A DNA stretch of 64,000 bases from Flavobacteriales bacterium (GCA_016716605.1 JADJWA010000001.1:1984001-2048000); one strand, 5' to 3'. Counted from the first letter of the stretch, positions 8,362 to 16,668 are shown. Program-made: numbers and translations. The notes: generated by a model not told the origin, from the sequence alone.

Positions 8362-9459
8362 ATGATCACAATCGACAAGATCGCCGGCCTGCAGGAACGG
8401 CTTGAAGCCCTGAACGGATACCTCGCCATCGAAGAGAAGCGAGGGCGCATCCTGGAGGAGGAGAAGTACACGCTCGACCCCGACTTCTGGAACGACGCCA
8501 AGAAGGCCAAGGCCGTGATGCACCGGATCCGCGAGCTCAAGCGCTGGGTGGGGCTGTATGAGGGCGTGAAGCGCGAGGTGGATGATGCGGCCGTGATGTT
8601 CGACTTCTGGAAGGCGAAGGAGGTGAGCGAGGATGAGCTGGAGGCGCAGTTCAAGAAGGCGGAGCACGTGCTGGAGGAACTCGAGTTCAAGAACATGCTC
8701 AGCGCCGAAGAGGATCCCTTGAGCGCCGTGGTGCAGATCACCAGCGGCGCGGGGGGCACCGAGAGCAACGATTGGGCGCTGATGCTCCTCCGCATGTACC
8801 GCATGTGGGCCGATAAGGAAGGCTACAGCGTGAAGGTGCTCGACTACCAGGACGGCGAGGCCGCGGGCATCAAGCAGGCCACGCTCGAAGTGGATGGTGA
8901 ATTCGCCTTCGGCATGCTCAAGGGCGAGAATGGCGTGCATCGCCTGGTTCGCATCAGCCCGTTCGACAGCAACGCGCGCAGGCACACGAGCTTCGTGAGC
9001 GTGTACGTGTACCCGCTGGTGGATGAGAGCATCGAGATCGACATCAACCCAGCCGACATCACATGGGACACCTTCCGCAGCGGCGGAGCCGGTGGCCAGA
9101 ACGTGAACAAGGTGGAAACAGGCGTGAGGCTGCGCCACGGGCCCACGGGCATCATCATCGAGAACACCGAGACGCGCAGCCAGCTGGAGAACAAGAACAA
9201 GGCGCTGCAGCTGCTGAAGTCGCAGCTGTACGAGGCCGAGCTGGAGCGGCGCCGCAGCAAGCGCAGCGAGATCGAGGCGGGCAAGAAGAAGATCGAGTGG
9301 GGCAGCCAGATCCGCAACTATGTGCTGCAGCCCTACAAGCTGGTGAAGGACGTGCGCACCGAGCATGAGACGAGCAACGTGGATGACGTCCTGAACGGAG
9401 GAATCGGTGAGTTCCTGAAAGCCTACCTGATGATGCACGGGCAATCCCAGAAAGTGTAG
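8362..9459 (+). CDS. prfB: Peptide chain release factor 2, without programmed frameshift
   Basis: Releases finished peptides at UGA and UAA. The 365-residue protein contains the UGA-reading tripeptide SPF within RISPFDSNARRHTSF and the catalytic GGQ in SGGAGGQNVNKVETG. Most bacterial prfB genes carry an in-frame UGA and a +1 shift near codon 25. Here the equivalent segment (NGYLAIEEKRG) reads straight through in one frame from the ATG at 8362, so that autoregulatory site is absent. Single gene between proline dehydrogenase and fumC. Confidence 0.96.
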   Translation: MITIDKIAGLQERLEALNGYLAIEEKRGRILEEEKYTLDPDFWNDAKKAKAVMHRIRELKRWVGLYEGVKREVDDAAVMFDFWKAKEVSEDELEAQFKKAEHVLEELEFKNMLSAEEDPLSAVVQITSGAGGTESNDWALMLLRMYRMWADKEGYSVKVLDYQDGEAAGIKQATLEVDGEFAFGMLKGENGVHRLVRISPFDSNARRHTSFVSVYVYPLVDESIEIDINPADITWDTFRSGGAGGQNVNKVETGVRLRHGPTGIIIENTETRSQLENKNKALQLLKSQLYEAELERRRSKRSEIEAGKKKIEWGSQIRNYVLQPYKLVKDVRTEHETSNVDDVLNGGIGEFLKAYLMMHGQSQKV

Positions 9460-9479
9460 GGGCGATACGAGCATCGCCC
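9460..9479 (+). terminator. Hairpin directly after prfB
   Basis: A perfect 7-bp inverted repeat GGGCGAT/ATCGCCC with a 6-base loop starts immediately after the prfB stop. There is no T-tract, so it may be a weak terminator or a 3'-end protecting stem. Confidence 0.4.
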
Positions 9480-9527
9480 GGAACCTGATGGCGATGAGTG
9501 GTTGTTGGCAACCGAACGAAGAACGAC

Positions 9528-10922
9528 ATGGATTACAGGATCGAGAAAGACACCATGGGCGAGGTGAAAGTGCCCGCCGACAAGTTCTGGGGCGCGCAGA
9601 CCGAGCGCAGCCGCAACAATTTCAGGATTGGCCCGCCGGGCAGCATGCCGCGCGAGATCGTGCATGCGTTCGCCTACCTCAAGAAGGCCGCGGCCCTCAC
9701 CAACCTGGAGCTGGGCAAGTTGCCGAAGGAGAAGTGCGAGCTCATCGGCCGCGTGTGCGATGAGATCATCGCTGGCAAGCTCGACGATCAGTTCCCGCTG
9801 GTGATCTGGCAGACCGGCAGCGGCACCCAGAGCAACATGAACGTGAACGAGGTGATCGCCTACCGCGCGCATGTGCTCAACGGCGGCAGCCTCAGCGACG
9901 AGCAGAAGGTCCTCAACCCCAACGACGACATCAATAAGAGCCAGAGCAGCAACGACACCTTCCCCACGGCCATGCACATCGCGGCGTACAAGCTCACGGT
10001 GGAATTGACCATCCCAGGCGTGAAGAAGCTACGTGAAGCGCTCGCGCAGAAGGCGAAGTCCTTCCATGCGATCGTGAAGACCGGCCGCACGCATTTCATG
10101 GACGCCACGCCCCTCACCCTGGGCCAGGAGTTCAGCGGTTACGTGCAGCAACTGGATAACGGCCTGCGCGCCATCGACAACGCGCTGCACATGGTGGGCG
10201 AACTGGCCCTGGGCGGCACGGCCGTGGGCACGGGCCTGAATGCGCCCAAGGGCTATGCGGCGAAGGTGGCTGAGCAGATCGGAAAGCTGACCGGGCTTCC
10301 GTTCACCAGTGCGCCGAACAAGTTCGAGGCCCTGGCCGCGCACGATGCCATGGTGGAGCTGAGCGGTGCGCAGAAGCGACTCGCTGTTTCCCTGATGAAG
10401 ATCGCCAACGACATCCGCATCCTCAGCAGCGGCCCGCGGAGCGGCATCGGAGAGCTCATCATCCCCGACAACGAGCCCGGCTCATCCATCATGCCCGGCA
10501 AGGTGAATCCCACGCAGCCCGAAGCGATGACGATGGTGTGCGCACAGGTCATCGGCAATGATGTGGCCGTCAGCGTAGGCGGTATGCAGGGCCACTTCGA
10601 ACTGAACGTCTTCAAGCCCTTGATCGCCGCCAACGTGCTGCAGAGCGCCCGCCTGCTCGGCGATGCGTGCGTCTCCTTCACCGACAAGTGCGCCGTCGGC
10701 ATTGAACCGAACGAGGCCGTGATCAAGCGCCACTTGGAGAACTCGCTCATGCTGGTCACCAGCCTGAACCCGCACATCGGCTATTACAAGGCCGCCGAGA
10801 TCGCGAAGAAGGCGCACAAGGAGGGCACCACCTTGAAGGAGGCCGCCATCGCGCTCGGGCATGTGAGCGCGGAGGATTTTGACAAGTGGGTGGATCCAAG
10901 CAAGATGTGCAGCGAGGGATGA
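9528..10922 (+). CDS. fumC: Fumarate hydratase, class II
   Basis: Interconverts fumarate and malate in the TCA cycle without an iron-sulfur cluster. The 464-residue protein shows the family signature GSSIMPGKVNP, the loop serine of the active site, GSGTQSNMNVNE, SSNDTFPTAMH and GRTHFMDATPLTLGQEF. An in-frame start 30 bases upstream exists, but MDYRIEKDTMGEVKVP is the standard N-terminus. The stop overlaps the start of the next gene by four bases (ATGA), implying translational coupling to a secreted acetolactate-decarboxylase-like protein, an unexpected partner. Confidence 0.96.
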   Translation: MDYRIEKDTMGEVKVPADKFWGAQTERSRNNFRIGPPGSMPREIVHAFAYLKKAAALTNLELGKLPKEKCELIGRVCDEIIAGKLDDQFPLVIWQTGSGTQSNMNVNEVIAYRAHVLNGGSLSDEQKVLNPNDDINKSQSSNDTFPTAMHIAAYKLTVELTIPGVKKLREALAQKAKSFHAIVKTGRTHFMDATPLTLGQEFSGYVQQLDNGLRAIDNALHMVGELALGGTAVGTGLNAPKGYAAKVAEQIGKLTGLPFTSAPNKFEALAAHDAMVELSGAQKRLAVSLMKIANDIRILSSGPRSGIGELIIPDNEPGSSIMPGKVNPTQPEAMTMVCAQVIGNDVAVSVGGMQGHFELNVFKPLIAANVLQSARLLGDACVSFTDKCAVGIEPNEAVIKRHLENSLMLVTSLNPHIGYYKAAEIAKKAHKEGTTLKEAAIALGHVSAEDFDKWVDPSKMCSEG

Positions 10923-11599
10923 GCCGCTTGGCCCATCTCACGGCCGCGAGCATGCTCACCTGTTCACTGCAGGCCCAAGTCATCGCCACCGGCGCCCTCA
11001 AGCGCACCATGTGGGATGGCCAGCGCAGCGGATTGATCGCGATGGATTCGTTGAGCGCGCCCGGCACGTACGGCATGGGACCACTGGAGCACATGCGCGG
11101 CGAGATCACGCTGGTCGATGGCCGAAGCCTTGCGGCGCGCGTTGTAGGTGATAGACTGGCGGTATGCGTTGATCCAGCAGCCAAGGCGCCCTTCTTCGTG
11201 CACGAACGCGTATCGCAATGGGAGGAAGTCATGGTCCCGAGCGACGTTTCGTCTGCCGAGCAATTGGATGCATTCCTCGATAAGCGAGGCAACGATGAAC
11301 CTTTCTTCTTCCGCTTGACAGGCCGCTTCGAGGAGGTGGACATACATGTGTGGGACCTGCCCACGGACTCGACTTTCACCGGTCCTATGGAAGGCGCGCG
11401 CTACAAACGGCACTTCAGCTTGAAAGAAGCGGAAGGAGAAGTTGTCGGTGTTTTCTCCCGGCATCATCGCACGGTGTTCACGCACCACGATTCATTCATC
11501 CATATGCATTTCCTGAGCAGCGATGGCCGCGTGATGGGCCATGTGGATGCATTGAAGATCGTGGCAGGGGGCGTGGTGCTCGTTGTCGGGAAGCCCTGA
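10919..11599 (+). CDS. Exported acetolactate decarboxylase-family protein, short C-terminus
   Basis: Family members convert 2-acetolactate to acetoin. The 226-residue product opens with a signal peptide (MSRLAHLTAASMLTCSLQAQ). It then shows ALDC hallmarks: YGMGPLEHMRGEITLVDG with the conserved Glu at residue 62, and the zinc triad H195, H197, H208 in HMHFLSSDGRVMGH, with exactly the family spacing (2 and 11). It ends only 18 residues after the third histidine. Known ALDCs continue about 45-50 residues with another conserved glutamate, so this one may lack an active-site residue. The start overlaps the fumC stop (ATGA). A terminator hairpin follows directly, so the short end is not obviously an assembly error. 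Confidence 0.75.
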   Translation: MSRLAHLTAASMLTCSLQAQVIATGALKRTMWDGQRSGLIAMDSLSAPGTYGMGPLEHMRGEITLVDGRSLAARVVGDRLAVCVDPAAKAPFFVHERVSQWEEVMVPSDVSSAEQLDAFLDKRGNDEPFFFRLTGRFEEVDIHVWDLPTDSTFTGPMEGARYKRHFSLKEAEGEVVGVFSRHHRTVFTHHDSFIHMHFLSSDGRVMGHVDALKIVAGGVVLVVGKP

Positions 11600-11615
11600 T
11601 GACGGGAGGCAGAGA

Positions 11616-11639
11616 GGCCCGGAGCATACGCCCCGGGCC
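11616..11639. terminator. Bidirectional terminator between convergent genes
   Basis: GGCCCGG (11616-11622) pairs perfectly with CCGGGCC (11633-11639); an inner GC/GC pair closes an ATAC loop. It lies between the stop of the ALDC-like gene (plus) and the last gene of the sulfur operon (minus) and can serve both. Confidence 0.65.
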
Positions 11640-11664
11640 CCCTCCTTGGGCAAGCCACGTGTGC

Positions 11665-12045
11665 CTACCTCACGATGGGCTTGCCATTGGCGTTCCACGC
11701 TTGAATGCCGCCAGCCAGGTCGCGCACATCCAAGAAGCCGGCCTTGACCATGGCTTCACGCGCAGCAGCGCTGCGGCCGCCAACCGCGCAGTACACCAGC
11801 ACCGGGGCATTCTTGTCGAGCTGGCCCATGCTGGCTTCCAGTTGGCCGCTGGTCCAGTCCAGGTTGCGTGCGTCCGGCAGGTGACCGGCCGAGAACTCCC
11901 CGGGCGTGCGCACATCGATCAGCTGGGCCTTGGCTGTGATCGCTTTCTCGAATGCATCCGGAGCGAGCGATGCGGGACCGGTGGATTGCCCGCATGCGGT
12001 GAGGATGGCAACGGCGAGCGAGGTGATGAGTGTGATAGGTCTCAT
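11665..12045 (-). CDS. Rhodanese-domain lipoprotein, last gene of the sulfur operon
   Basis: A 126-residue protein with a lipoprotein signal peptide ending LTAC, with Cys18 as the likely lipidation site, so it sits on the periplasmic side of a membrane. A single rhodanese domain follows (QLIDVRTPGEFSAGHLPDA...), with the catalytic cysteine Cys86 in VYCAVGGRS. Rhodaneses transfer sulfane sulfur from thiosulfate or persulfides to thiol acceptors. It follows trxA by 17 bases on the same strand. The start is the ATG at 12045; a longer upstream frame would overlap trxA. Inferred role: periplasmic sulfur transferase for the thiosulfate module. Confidence 0.88.
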   Translation of the reverse strand: MRPITLITSLAVAILTACGQSTGPASLAPDAFEKAITAKAQLIDVRTPGEFSAGHLPDARNLDWTSGQLEASMGQLDKNAPVLVYCAVGGRSAAAREAMVKAGFLDVRDLAGGIQAWNANGKPIVR

Positions 12046-12062
12046 GGGAGCGAGGTTGGGCG

Positions 12063-12377
12063 TCAAAGATGCGGAGCGATGATCTGTTGCAATTGCTCGG
12101 CGCTCATCACGCCGCTGCGGCGCCAGACGGGCTGGCCCTTCTTGAAGACGATGAGCGTGGGCACGCCCTGCACCTGATAGGCTTGCGCGGCCGCCGGATT
12201 GCGGTCCACATCGATCTTGATCACTGTGGCCAGGTCGCCAACGCGGCGCTTGAGGTCCTCGAGGATGGGGCCCATCACACGGCAGGGGCCGCACCATTCT
12301 GCGGAGAAGTCCACCAGCACCGGCTTGTCGCCGGCGATGAGGTCCTTGAAGCTCGTTGCTCTTTGAGTTTCGGTCAT
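12063..12377 (-). CDS. trxA: Thioredoxin
   Basis: A 104-residue cytoplasmic thioredoxin with the redox motif WCGPC in VDFSAEWCGPCRVMGP, the cis-proline stretch GVPTLIVFKKG, and no signal peptide. The start ATG at 12377 overlaps the stop of the upstream small membrane protein (ATGA). Between two rhodaneses, its likely job is to reduce or accept rhodanese-bound sulfane sulfur, releasing sulfide or persulfide. This operon role is inferred from context; the fold is certain. Confidence 0.93.
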   Translation of the reverse strand: MTETQRATSFKDLIAGDKPVLVDFSAEWCGPCRVMGPILEDLKRRVGDLATVIKIDVDRNPAAAQAYQVQGVPTLIVFKKGQPVWRRSGVMSAEQLQQIIAPHL

Positions 12378-12604
12378 TTGACTTCGTGGTAGGTGAGTTC
12401 GTTGTCGTTGATCGGTTCCCGTGCAGGTACTGGCGTGCAGCTGCCGACGAAGCAGCAGCCGGTGTTGAGGATGGCCTGCATGCTGAAGAAGGCACCCGCC
12501 CCGAGAGCGAAGGCCTCGCTGCTGGCGAAGCCTTGGCCGATGAAGGCCAGCCCAATCCCCAGCCGCAACCACCGTGTCCAAGGCCAGTGGCGCAGCGCAG
12601 TCAT
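12374..12604 (-). CDS. Small Cys-rich membrane protein in the sulfur operon
   Basis: A 76-residue protein with two predicted membrane segments (about residues 13-28 and 31-47). These are followed by a cysteine cluster GCCFVGSCTP (Cys50, Cys51, Cys56) and a charged C-terminal tail. It overlaps the upstream rhodanese stop and the downstream trxA start by four bases each (ATGA), so it is tightly coupled to both. It is reminiscent of small DUF2892-type membrane partners of rhodanese (as in YgaP fusions), but the family could not be confirmed. The clustered cysteines could bind metal or pass persulfide sulfur. Starts upstream of 12604 would overlap the rhodanese gene. Confidence 0.75.
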   Translation of the reverse strand: MTALRHWPWTRWLRLGIGLAFIGQGFASSEAFALGAGAFFSMQAILNTGCCFVGSCTPVPAREPINDNELTYHEVK

Positions 12605-12906
12605 GACAGCAGTGCTTGCACGTTCTGCCATGGCCCACCGTTGTAGGCCTCGAAGCCCGCGCTCTTCAGTGCATCGGCCGCCATGCCACTGCGGGCGCCG
12701 CTGCGGCAGCACGTGATCACGGGCTTCTCCTTGCTGAGCTTGCCCAACTGACCTTGAAGGCGGTCGAGCGGGATGTTCACCGCGCCCTTGGGATGGCCGC
12801 TGCGGTATTCGTCAGGCGTTCGCACATCGATGATCTGCGCGCCTTCCTTGATCATTTGGCTGAGGTCCACCTTGGGGCCTCCTAGGCCGAACAATGTCTT
12901 GAACAT
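12601..12906 (-). CDS. Single-domain rhodanese, cytoplasmic
   Basis: A 101-residue sulfurtransferase (MFKTLFGLGGPKVDLSQ start) with the rhodanese fold landmarks IIDVRTPDEYRSGHPKGAVNIP and the active-site loop TCCRSGARSG carrying the catalytic cysteine next to a second cysteine. No signal peptide. An alternative ATG eight codons upstream is less likely. It is separated from the porin gene upstream by about 70 bases and overlaps the small membrane protein downstream. A probable persulfide carrier in the pathway. Confidence 0.88.
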   Translation of the reverse strand: MFKTLFGLGGPKVDLSQMIKEGAQIIDVRTPDEYRSGHPKGAVNIPLDRLQGQLGKLSKEKPVITCCRSGARSGMAADALKSAGFEAYNGGPWQNVQALLS

Positions 12907-12977
12907 GGGAGGGTGTTTCTGTTGGCACAAAGGTCCGGCAACGCACAGGCGAACAGTGTGACTTGCCTCACAGGGGC

Positions 12978-14405
12978 TCAGAAGACATAGTTGATGATCA
13001 GGTCGGCGTGCAGCATGTCCACCTTATGAATCGACTGCCGCTCGGAGAGGCCACCATCCAGCGGCAGTTTGGCCAGCACGAGCAACTGCGCAGCAAGGCC
13101 TTTCCATCCACCCTTGAAGCGGTACTGCGCGTTCACATCGAATTGCGTGTAGGATGGCATCGCGTACTTGTTCAACCGCGCATCGGTGAGTTCGGGCATC
13201 TGGGACAATCCGCCATCCACCTGGATCCGCCAGCCGTTGTCCGCCTTCCAGATCAGGTTCAGCGAAGCAGCATGTACATCGCCCGCTCCTTCATTCCGTT
13301 CGCGCGGCAGGAAGGTGAAGAAGGGGTCACGGCCCCATTCGCGCGGCATCAGGTAGCGGCCATGGGCAGTGATGCGCGTGTAGTTGAGCTGCCATCGGAA
13401 GCGGCCTAGGACATGGCGCAATCTGCCGCTGAAGGCCCACGACGATTCGCTGTGCGGCATGTAGAGGAGCGAGTCGTTCGTGTGGCCGTGGACCTTGGCG
13501 GCGTCCTGCTTTATCGCCATGCCGGAGATGCTCCACTGGTCGTCCTTGTTGCCCGCATCCACCTGCACCAACGCGCTGTTGAAGACGTTCTCCGTGTACA
13601 GGTCCCAAGCGGTAACATTCACCCGCGGTAGGATCTTCTGCGTGATGCTCGCGGCGAAGATCCCCGCGCTCTCCACATGCTCGCCATGCTGTGCGCCTTC
13701 GCCGTACACGTTGCGGCCCACCGGGAAAACGGACATGCTCTCGTCCACCGTGTACCATTCGCTGGCGCCACGCGGGGCCACACGGTAGAGCCATCCGCCT
13801 TGCAGCACCGTTCCGTGCTTCGTTCGGTGCTGTGCCCAAATGCCTTCGAAGAGGCTGGGGTGCATGCGGCCATCCTGCGGATTGAGGAAAGGCGTGTTCA
13901 GTTCTTGCTTTCCGATCACGATCTGCGTGCGCTCATCGTGCGACGCCCAGTCCAGCTGGAATTCGTGCAGGTAGGCCAGGTCATTGGTGCGCCGCGGGTC
14001 ATTCACGTCGTACAGGCCGATCTCATAGCGATTCGGCACTCCTGTCAACGGATCGCTCGCGGTCAGATCGCTCGAGCGCAGGTCGAAGGTGTATCCGCCG
14101 CTCAGTTTGAAGCGCGCGCCGTTCCAACGGAGTGAAGTGAATCCCAGCGTTCCCCCGAAGGCGACGGCGTGATAGTCGCTTGTCGCCCCATCGTTCACCG
14201 TCAGCATGTTGTACAGGCGGAATCGGCCTTCGAGTTCGCCGCGCTTCATGATGTCGTACAGGTGGCTCGCGCCGCGGAGGCTGTCGTTGCTAGGGATGTC
14301 ATGCTCGCTCTGCTGTGCGTGCGAAGCGATGGACGAACTGACCCAAAGGATGAGCAGTGCCCTGTACCGGCCGCTGCGCGACCGGTGCGAACCCGGATGC
14401 GCCAT
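12978..14405 (-). CDS. OprD-like outer-membrane porin
   Basis: A 475-residue exported protein with a signal region ending near SHAQ (about residue 31). It is a beta-barrel by its alternating pattern and terminal aromatic residue (INYVF). Segments such as FKLSGGYTFDLRSS, LHEFQLDWASHD and VIGKQELNTPFLNPQDGRM resemble the OprD-family porins of Bacteroidota. It lies four bases after the DsrE-like gene in the sulfur operon, so it may provide the outer-membrane route for thiosulfate, tetrathionate or another small sulfur anion. Substrate is inferred from context only. Confidence 0.7.
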   Translation of the reverse strand: MAHPGSHRSRSGRYRALLILWVSSSIASHAQQSEHDIPSNDSLRGASHLYDIMKRGELEGRFRLYNMLTVNDGATSDYHAVAFGGTLGFTSLRWNGARFKLSGGYTFDLRSSDLTASDPLTGVPNRYEIGLYDVNDPRRTNDLAYLHEFQLDWASHDERTQIVIGKQELNTPFLNPQDGRMHPSLFEGIWAQHRTKHGTVLQGGWLYRVAPRGASEWYTVDESMSVFPVGRNVYGEGAQHGEHVESAGIFAASITQKILPRVNVTAWDLYTENVFNSALVQVDAGNKDDQWSISGMAIKQDAAKVHGHTNDSLLYMPHSESSWAFSGRLRHVLGRFRWQLNYTRITAHGRYLMPREWGRDPFFTFLPRERNEGAGDVHAASLNLIWKADNGWRIQVDGGLSQMPELTDARLNKYAMPSYTQFDVNAQYRFKGGWKGLAAQLLVLAKLPLDGGLSERQSIHKVDMLHADLIINYVF

Positions 14406-14408
14406 GGA

Positions 14409-14825
14409 TCAGAATCCCGCCTTGATGTAGCTCCAGCCATCCTCCTGCCGCTCCACGATGTGGATGATGCCGGCCTTCACGTAACCGGCTTCGGGGAGGA
14501 CTTTCGCCCGGTCGAGATCACGCTCGCGGATGGTGTTCTCGCACGCGAGGAAAGCGATGCCTTGTGCGGCGAACTGCTTCACCTTGCCTTGAACGATGCT
14601 GCGGTCGATCAAGAGCATGTCCAAGCCGGGGCCGTGGCACACCACTTCAAGCTGAAGGGTGGGAGCGGCTTCCTTCATGTTCTTGATCTGCTTCATCAGG
14701 TTCTTGTGCACGAGCGTATCGCCGCTGGTAAGCTGCATGACGATGCGATGCTGGCGAATACCGACCTGGGCGGGCACCGTCACGGTTGCGAGCAGCAGTG
14801 GAATCAGCAGGAGGAGCTTCTTCAT
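14409..14825 (-). CDS. Exported DsrE-like protein
   Basis: A 138-residue protein. Residues 1-20 (MKKLLLLIPLLLATVTVPAQ) form a signal peptide, and the rest matches the DsrE/DsrF-like fold: VMQLTSGDTLVHKNLMKQI, LEVVCHGPGLDML, and GIAFLACENTIRER with the conserved cysteine. Cytoplasmic DsrE proteins carry persulfide sulfur; this one is exported, next to soxB-like and porin genes. It is therefore a candidate periplasmic sulfur carrier in place of SoxYZ, which this operon lacks. Start chosen at the ATG at 14825, where the signal peptide begins. Confidence 0.8.
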   Translation of the reverse strand: MKKLLLLIPLLLATVTVPAQVGIRQHRIVMQLTSGDTLVHKNLMKQIKNMKEAAPTLQLEVVCHGPGLDMLLIDRSIVQGKVKQFAAQGIAFLACENTIRERDLDRAKVLPEAGYVKAGIIHIVERQEDGWSYIKAGF

Positions 14826-14880
14826 GGCAGCAAAGGTGTGCAGCTGACTGGTCGCGGTTCTGTGATATGGCTCACGCAAT

Positions 14881-16668
14881 TCAGCGGAATTCGTAGTCGT
14901 AGCCTTCAAGTTGGCTCAGCAGATCCTGGGGTGCATCGGTCGCGGTGATGCGGCCTTCCACCTTGGGCGCGACGGGGGAGAACACCCCGAAGTAGTCGCG
15001 CAGGATCGTGTGCATGGTGATGTCGGCCCGGCGCGGGTTCTTCACCTTCTCAAGGCGGCAGAGCGTGTCGTCCGCATCACCTTCGCGCTCGCAGGCGGCG
15101 ATGAGGTAAGTGCGCGACAGGTCGATCGGCTTCTTGCCCACCTTGATCCAGTTCACACGCTTCCCCAGGTCGTTGTGCATGGTGAAGTTGGCCGTCATGC
15201 CTTTGAAGCGCACCACCCAGCCGCCGAAACGTTTGGCGGGATCCTTCGCGAAGACGTTGTGCAACTCCTTCTCCAGCCAGTCCCACAGCTGCTGACCGGT
15301 CGCTTCGCCGTACTTGGCTTCGCTGTCCACCGGGATCATGCTCCAGAGGTTGTCGTTGGTGATGGGAACGGGGTTCTTTCCATCGGCCACGATGGGCGGG
15401 CAGAACCGGAAGCCGTTGCTGATGGCGACGTCGGGATTCAGTTTCCACATGATGGCATCCGTGATCAGGTTGTCCATCGGATTCTCGATCACGTAGTAGC
15501 GCACCAGCGTGTTCTTCGTGCTGCCCACCACCTTGTTCAGCTCTTCCTTGTAAGGCGCGCTCACTTCATCCACGAGCGCGAGCATCGTCTTGTCCGCGGG
15601 GTACTTCTCCGGGTCCACATCGAGTAATTCATAGTGGCTGTCCTTCACTTTGCCATCTTCCACCAACACATCCAAGCGTGCCACGAATGATCCGAAGGCG
15701 CCCGGCTCCACCACCTTGCTGTATTTGGCTTCGATGGGGGTGCGCACGCGTTCGTGGGTGTCGGCTCCAAGGATGAGGTCCGCGCCTTCCACTTCGGGCT
15801 TGTTGGCCAGGTCCACTTGCTGCGCCAGGCCCATGTGGGTGACGAGGAAGACCATGGCGCACTGCTCATAATCGCGCAGGATACGGATGTACTTCGCGAC
15901 GTTCAGCTCCGGCTTGGTGAACTTGATGCCGCAGCTGTAGGCCGGTGATTGGCGCTTGGGCGTGAGCGGATCGTTGTAGCCGATGAAGCCGATCTTGATG
16001 CCGGCGACCTGCTTCGTCCAGTAGGGGTGGAAGATCATCTCGCCAGCGAGGTCTGCATTCGGGTCCTTCATATCGCCGCAGTAGGCGGCCAGCTTCTCGT
16101 GGTACATGTTGGCGCAGATCTTCGCGCCACGGTAACCACCGAGGTCCTTCAGCATGTTCTCCTTGCCGTACACCACCTCCCAATTGCCGGGCAGCAGCAG
16201 GTCATAGCCCACCGCGTTCATCAGGGGCACGATCGCGCGCCCCTCGCTCTTGGCCGCTACGCCACCACCTTGGAAGCAGTCGCCGCCGTCGATCACCAGC
16301 GTGTTCGCGGGATCCTCGTTGCGCAGCGCGTCGATCATCGTCTTCAGCACGCCGTAGCCGCCTCGCTTCTTGTACACGGGTTTCCCATTCTCGAGGAAGA
16401 ACTCGTCATGCGTGTGCAACTGCGCGTGGATGTCGCTGGTGAATAGCAGGGTGAATTTCCCTGCTTTGCCCGTGCTCACGGCTCGCGCGCCGAGCAGTTC
16501 TTCGCGATGCTGCGGATCCGCCAACGCGCCCATGGCCACCGTCGGGCCCAGCGTGAGCCCAGCACCCAGGGCGCCCAGCGATTTGAGTGCTTGCCTGCGG
16601 CTCACGTTGTACGTAGCCTCATCATGATCGCCGCAGCTGCAGCCAGGAGGGTGGATGATCTCGCTCAT
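14881..16668 (-). CDS. soxB: SoxB-like thiosulfohydrolase, Tat-exported metallophosphoesterase family
   Basis: SoxB hydrolyses sulfate from sulfur bound to a carrier thiol in the periplasm, using two manganese ions. The 595-residue protein has a twin-arginine signal (SRRQALKSLGALGAG, RR at 24-25) and the metal motifs TSDIHAQLH (D79, H81), IDGGDCFQGG (D130) and LPGNWEVVYG (162-168). GNWE, in place of the GNHE of ordinary 5'-nucleotidases, is the SoxB-type variant. Then come VTHMG, LGADTHERV and a C-terminal 5'-nucleotidase-like domain. An unusual CSCGDHD precedes the Tat motif. The start overlaps the cytochrome stop (ATGA). No SoxYZ carrier is encoded in this operon, so the physiological carrier is uncertain; a nucleotidase role cannot be fully excluded. 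Confidence 0.8.
   Translation of the reverse strand: MSEIIHPPGCSCGDHDEATYNVSRRQALKSLGALGAGLTLGPTVAMGALADPQHREELLGARAVSTGKAGKFTLLFTSDIHAQLHTHDEFFLENGKPVYKKRGGYGVLKTMIDALRNEDPANTLVIDGGDCFQGGGVAAKSEGRAIVPLMNAVGYDLLLPGNWEVVYGKENMLKDLGGYRGAKICANMYHEKLAAYCGDMKDPNADLAGEMIFHPYWTKQVAGIKIGFIGYNDPLTPKRQSPAYSCGIKFTKPELNVAKYIRILRDYEQCAMVFLVTHMGLAQQVDLANKPEVEGADLILGADTHERVRTPIEAKYSKVVEPGAFGSFVARLDVLVEDGKVKDSHYELLDVDPEKYPADKTMLALVDEVSAPYKEELNKVVGSTKNTLVRYYVIENPMDNLITDAIMWKLNPDVAISNGFRFCPPIVADGKNPVPITNDNLWSMIPVDSEAKYGEATGQQLWDWLEKELHNVFAKDPAKRFGGWVVRFKGMTANFTMHNDLGKRVNWIKVGKKPIDLSRTYLIAACEREGDADDTLCRLEKVKNPRRADITMHTILRDYFGVFSPVAPKVEGRITATDAPQDLLSQLEGYDYEFR

Noticed and set aside
7525..9474. Minus-strand open frame of about 650 codons opposite proline dehydrogenase and prfB
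   Set aside because: It is the antisense of two well-recognised genes in GC-rich DNA and shows no motif or family similarity. Such shadows arise from codon bias.
14881..16668. Plain 5'-nucleotidase instead of SoxB
   Set aside because: GNWE in place of GNHE, Tat signal and operon context point to SoxB, though nucleotidase activity cannot be excluded by sequence alone.
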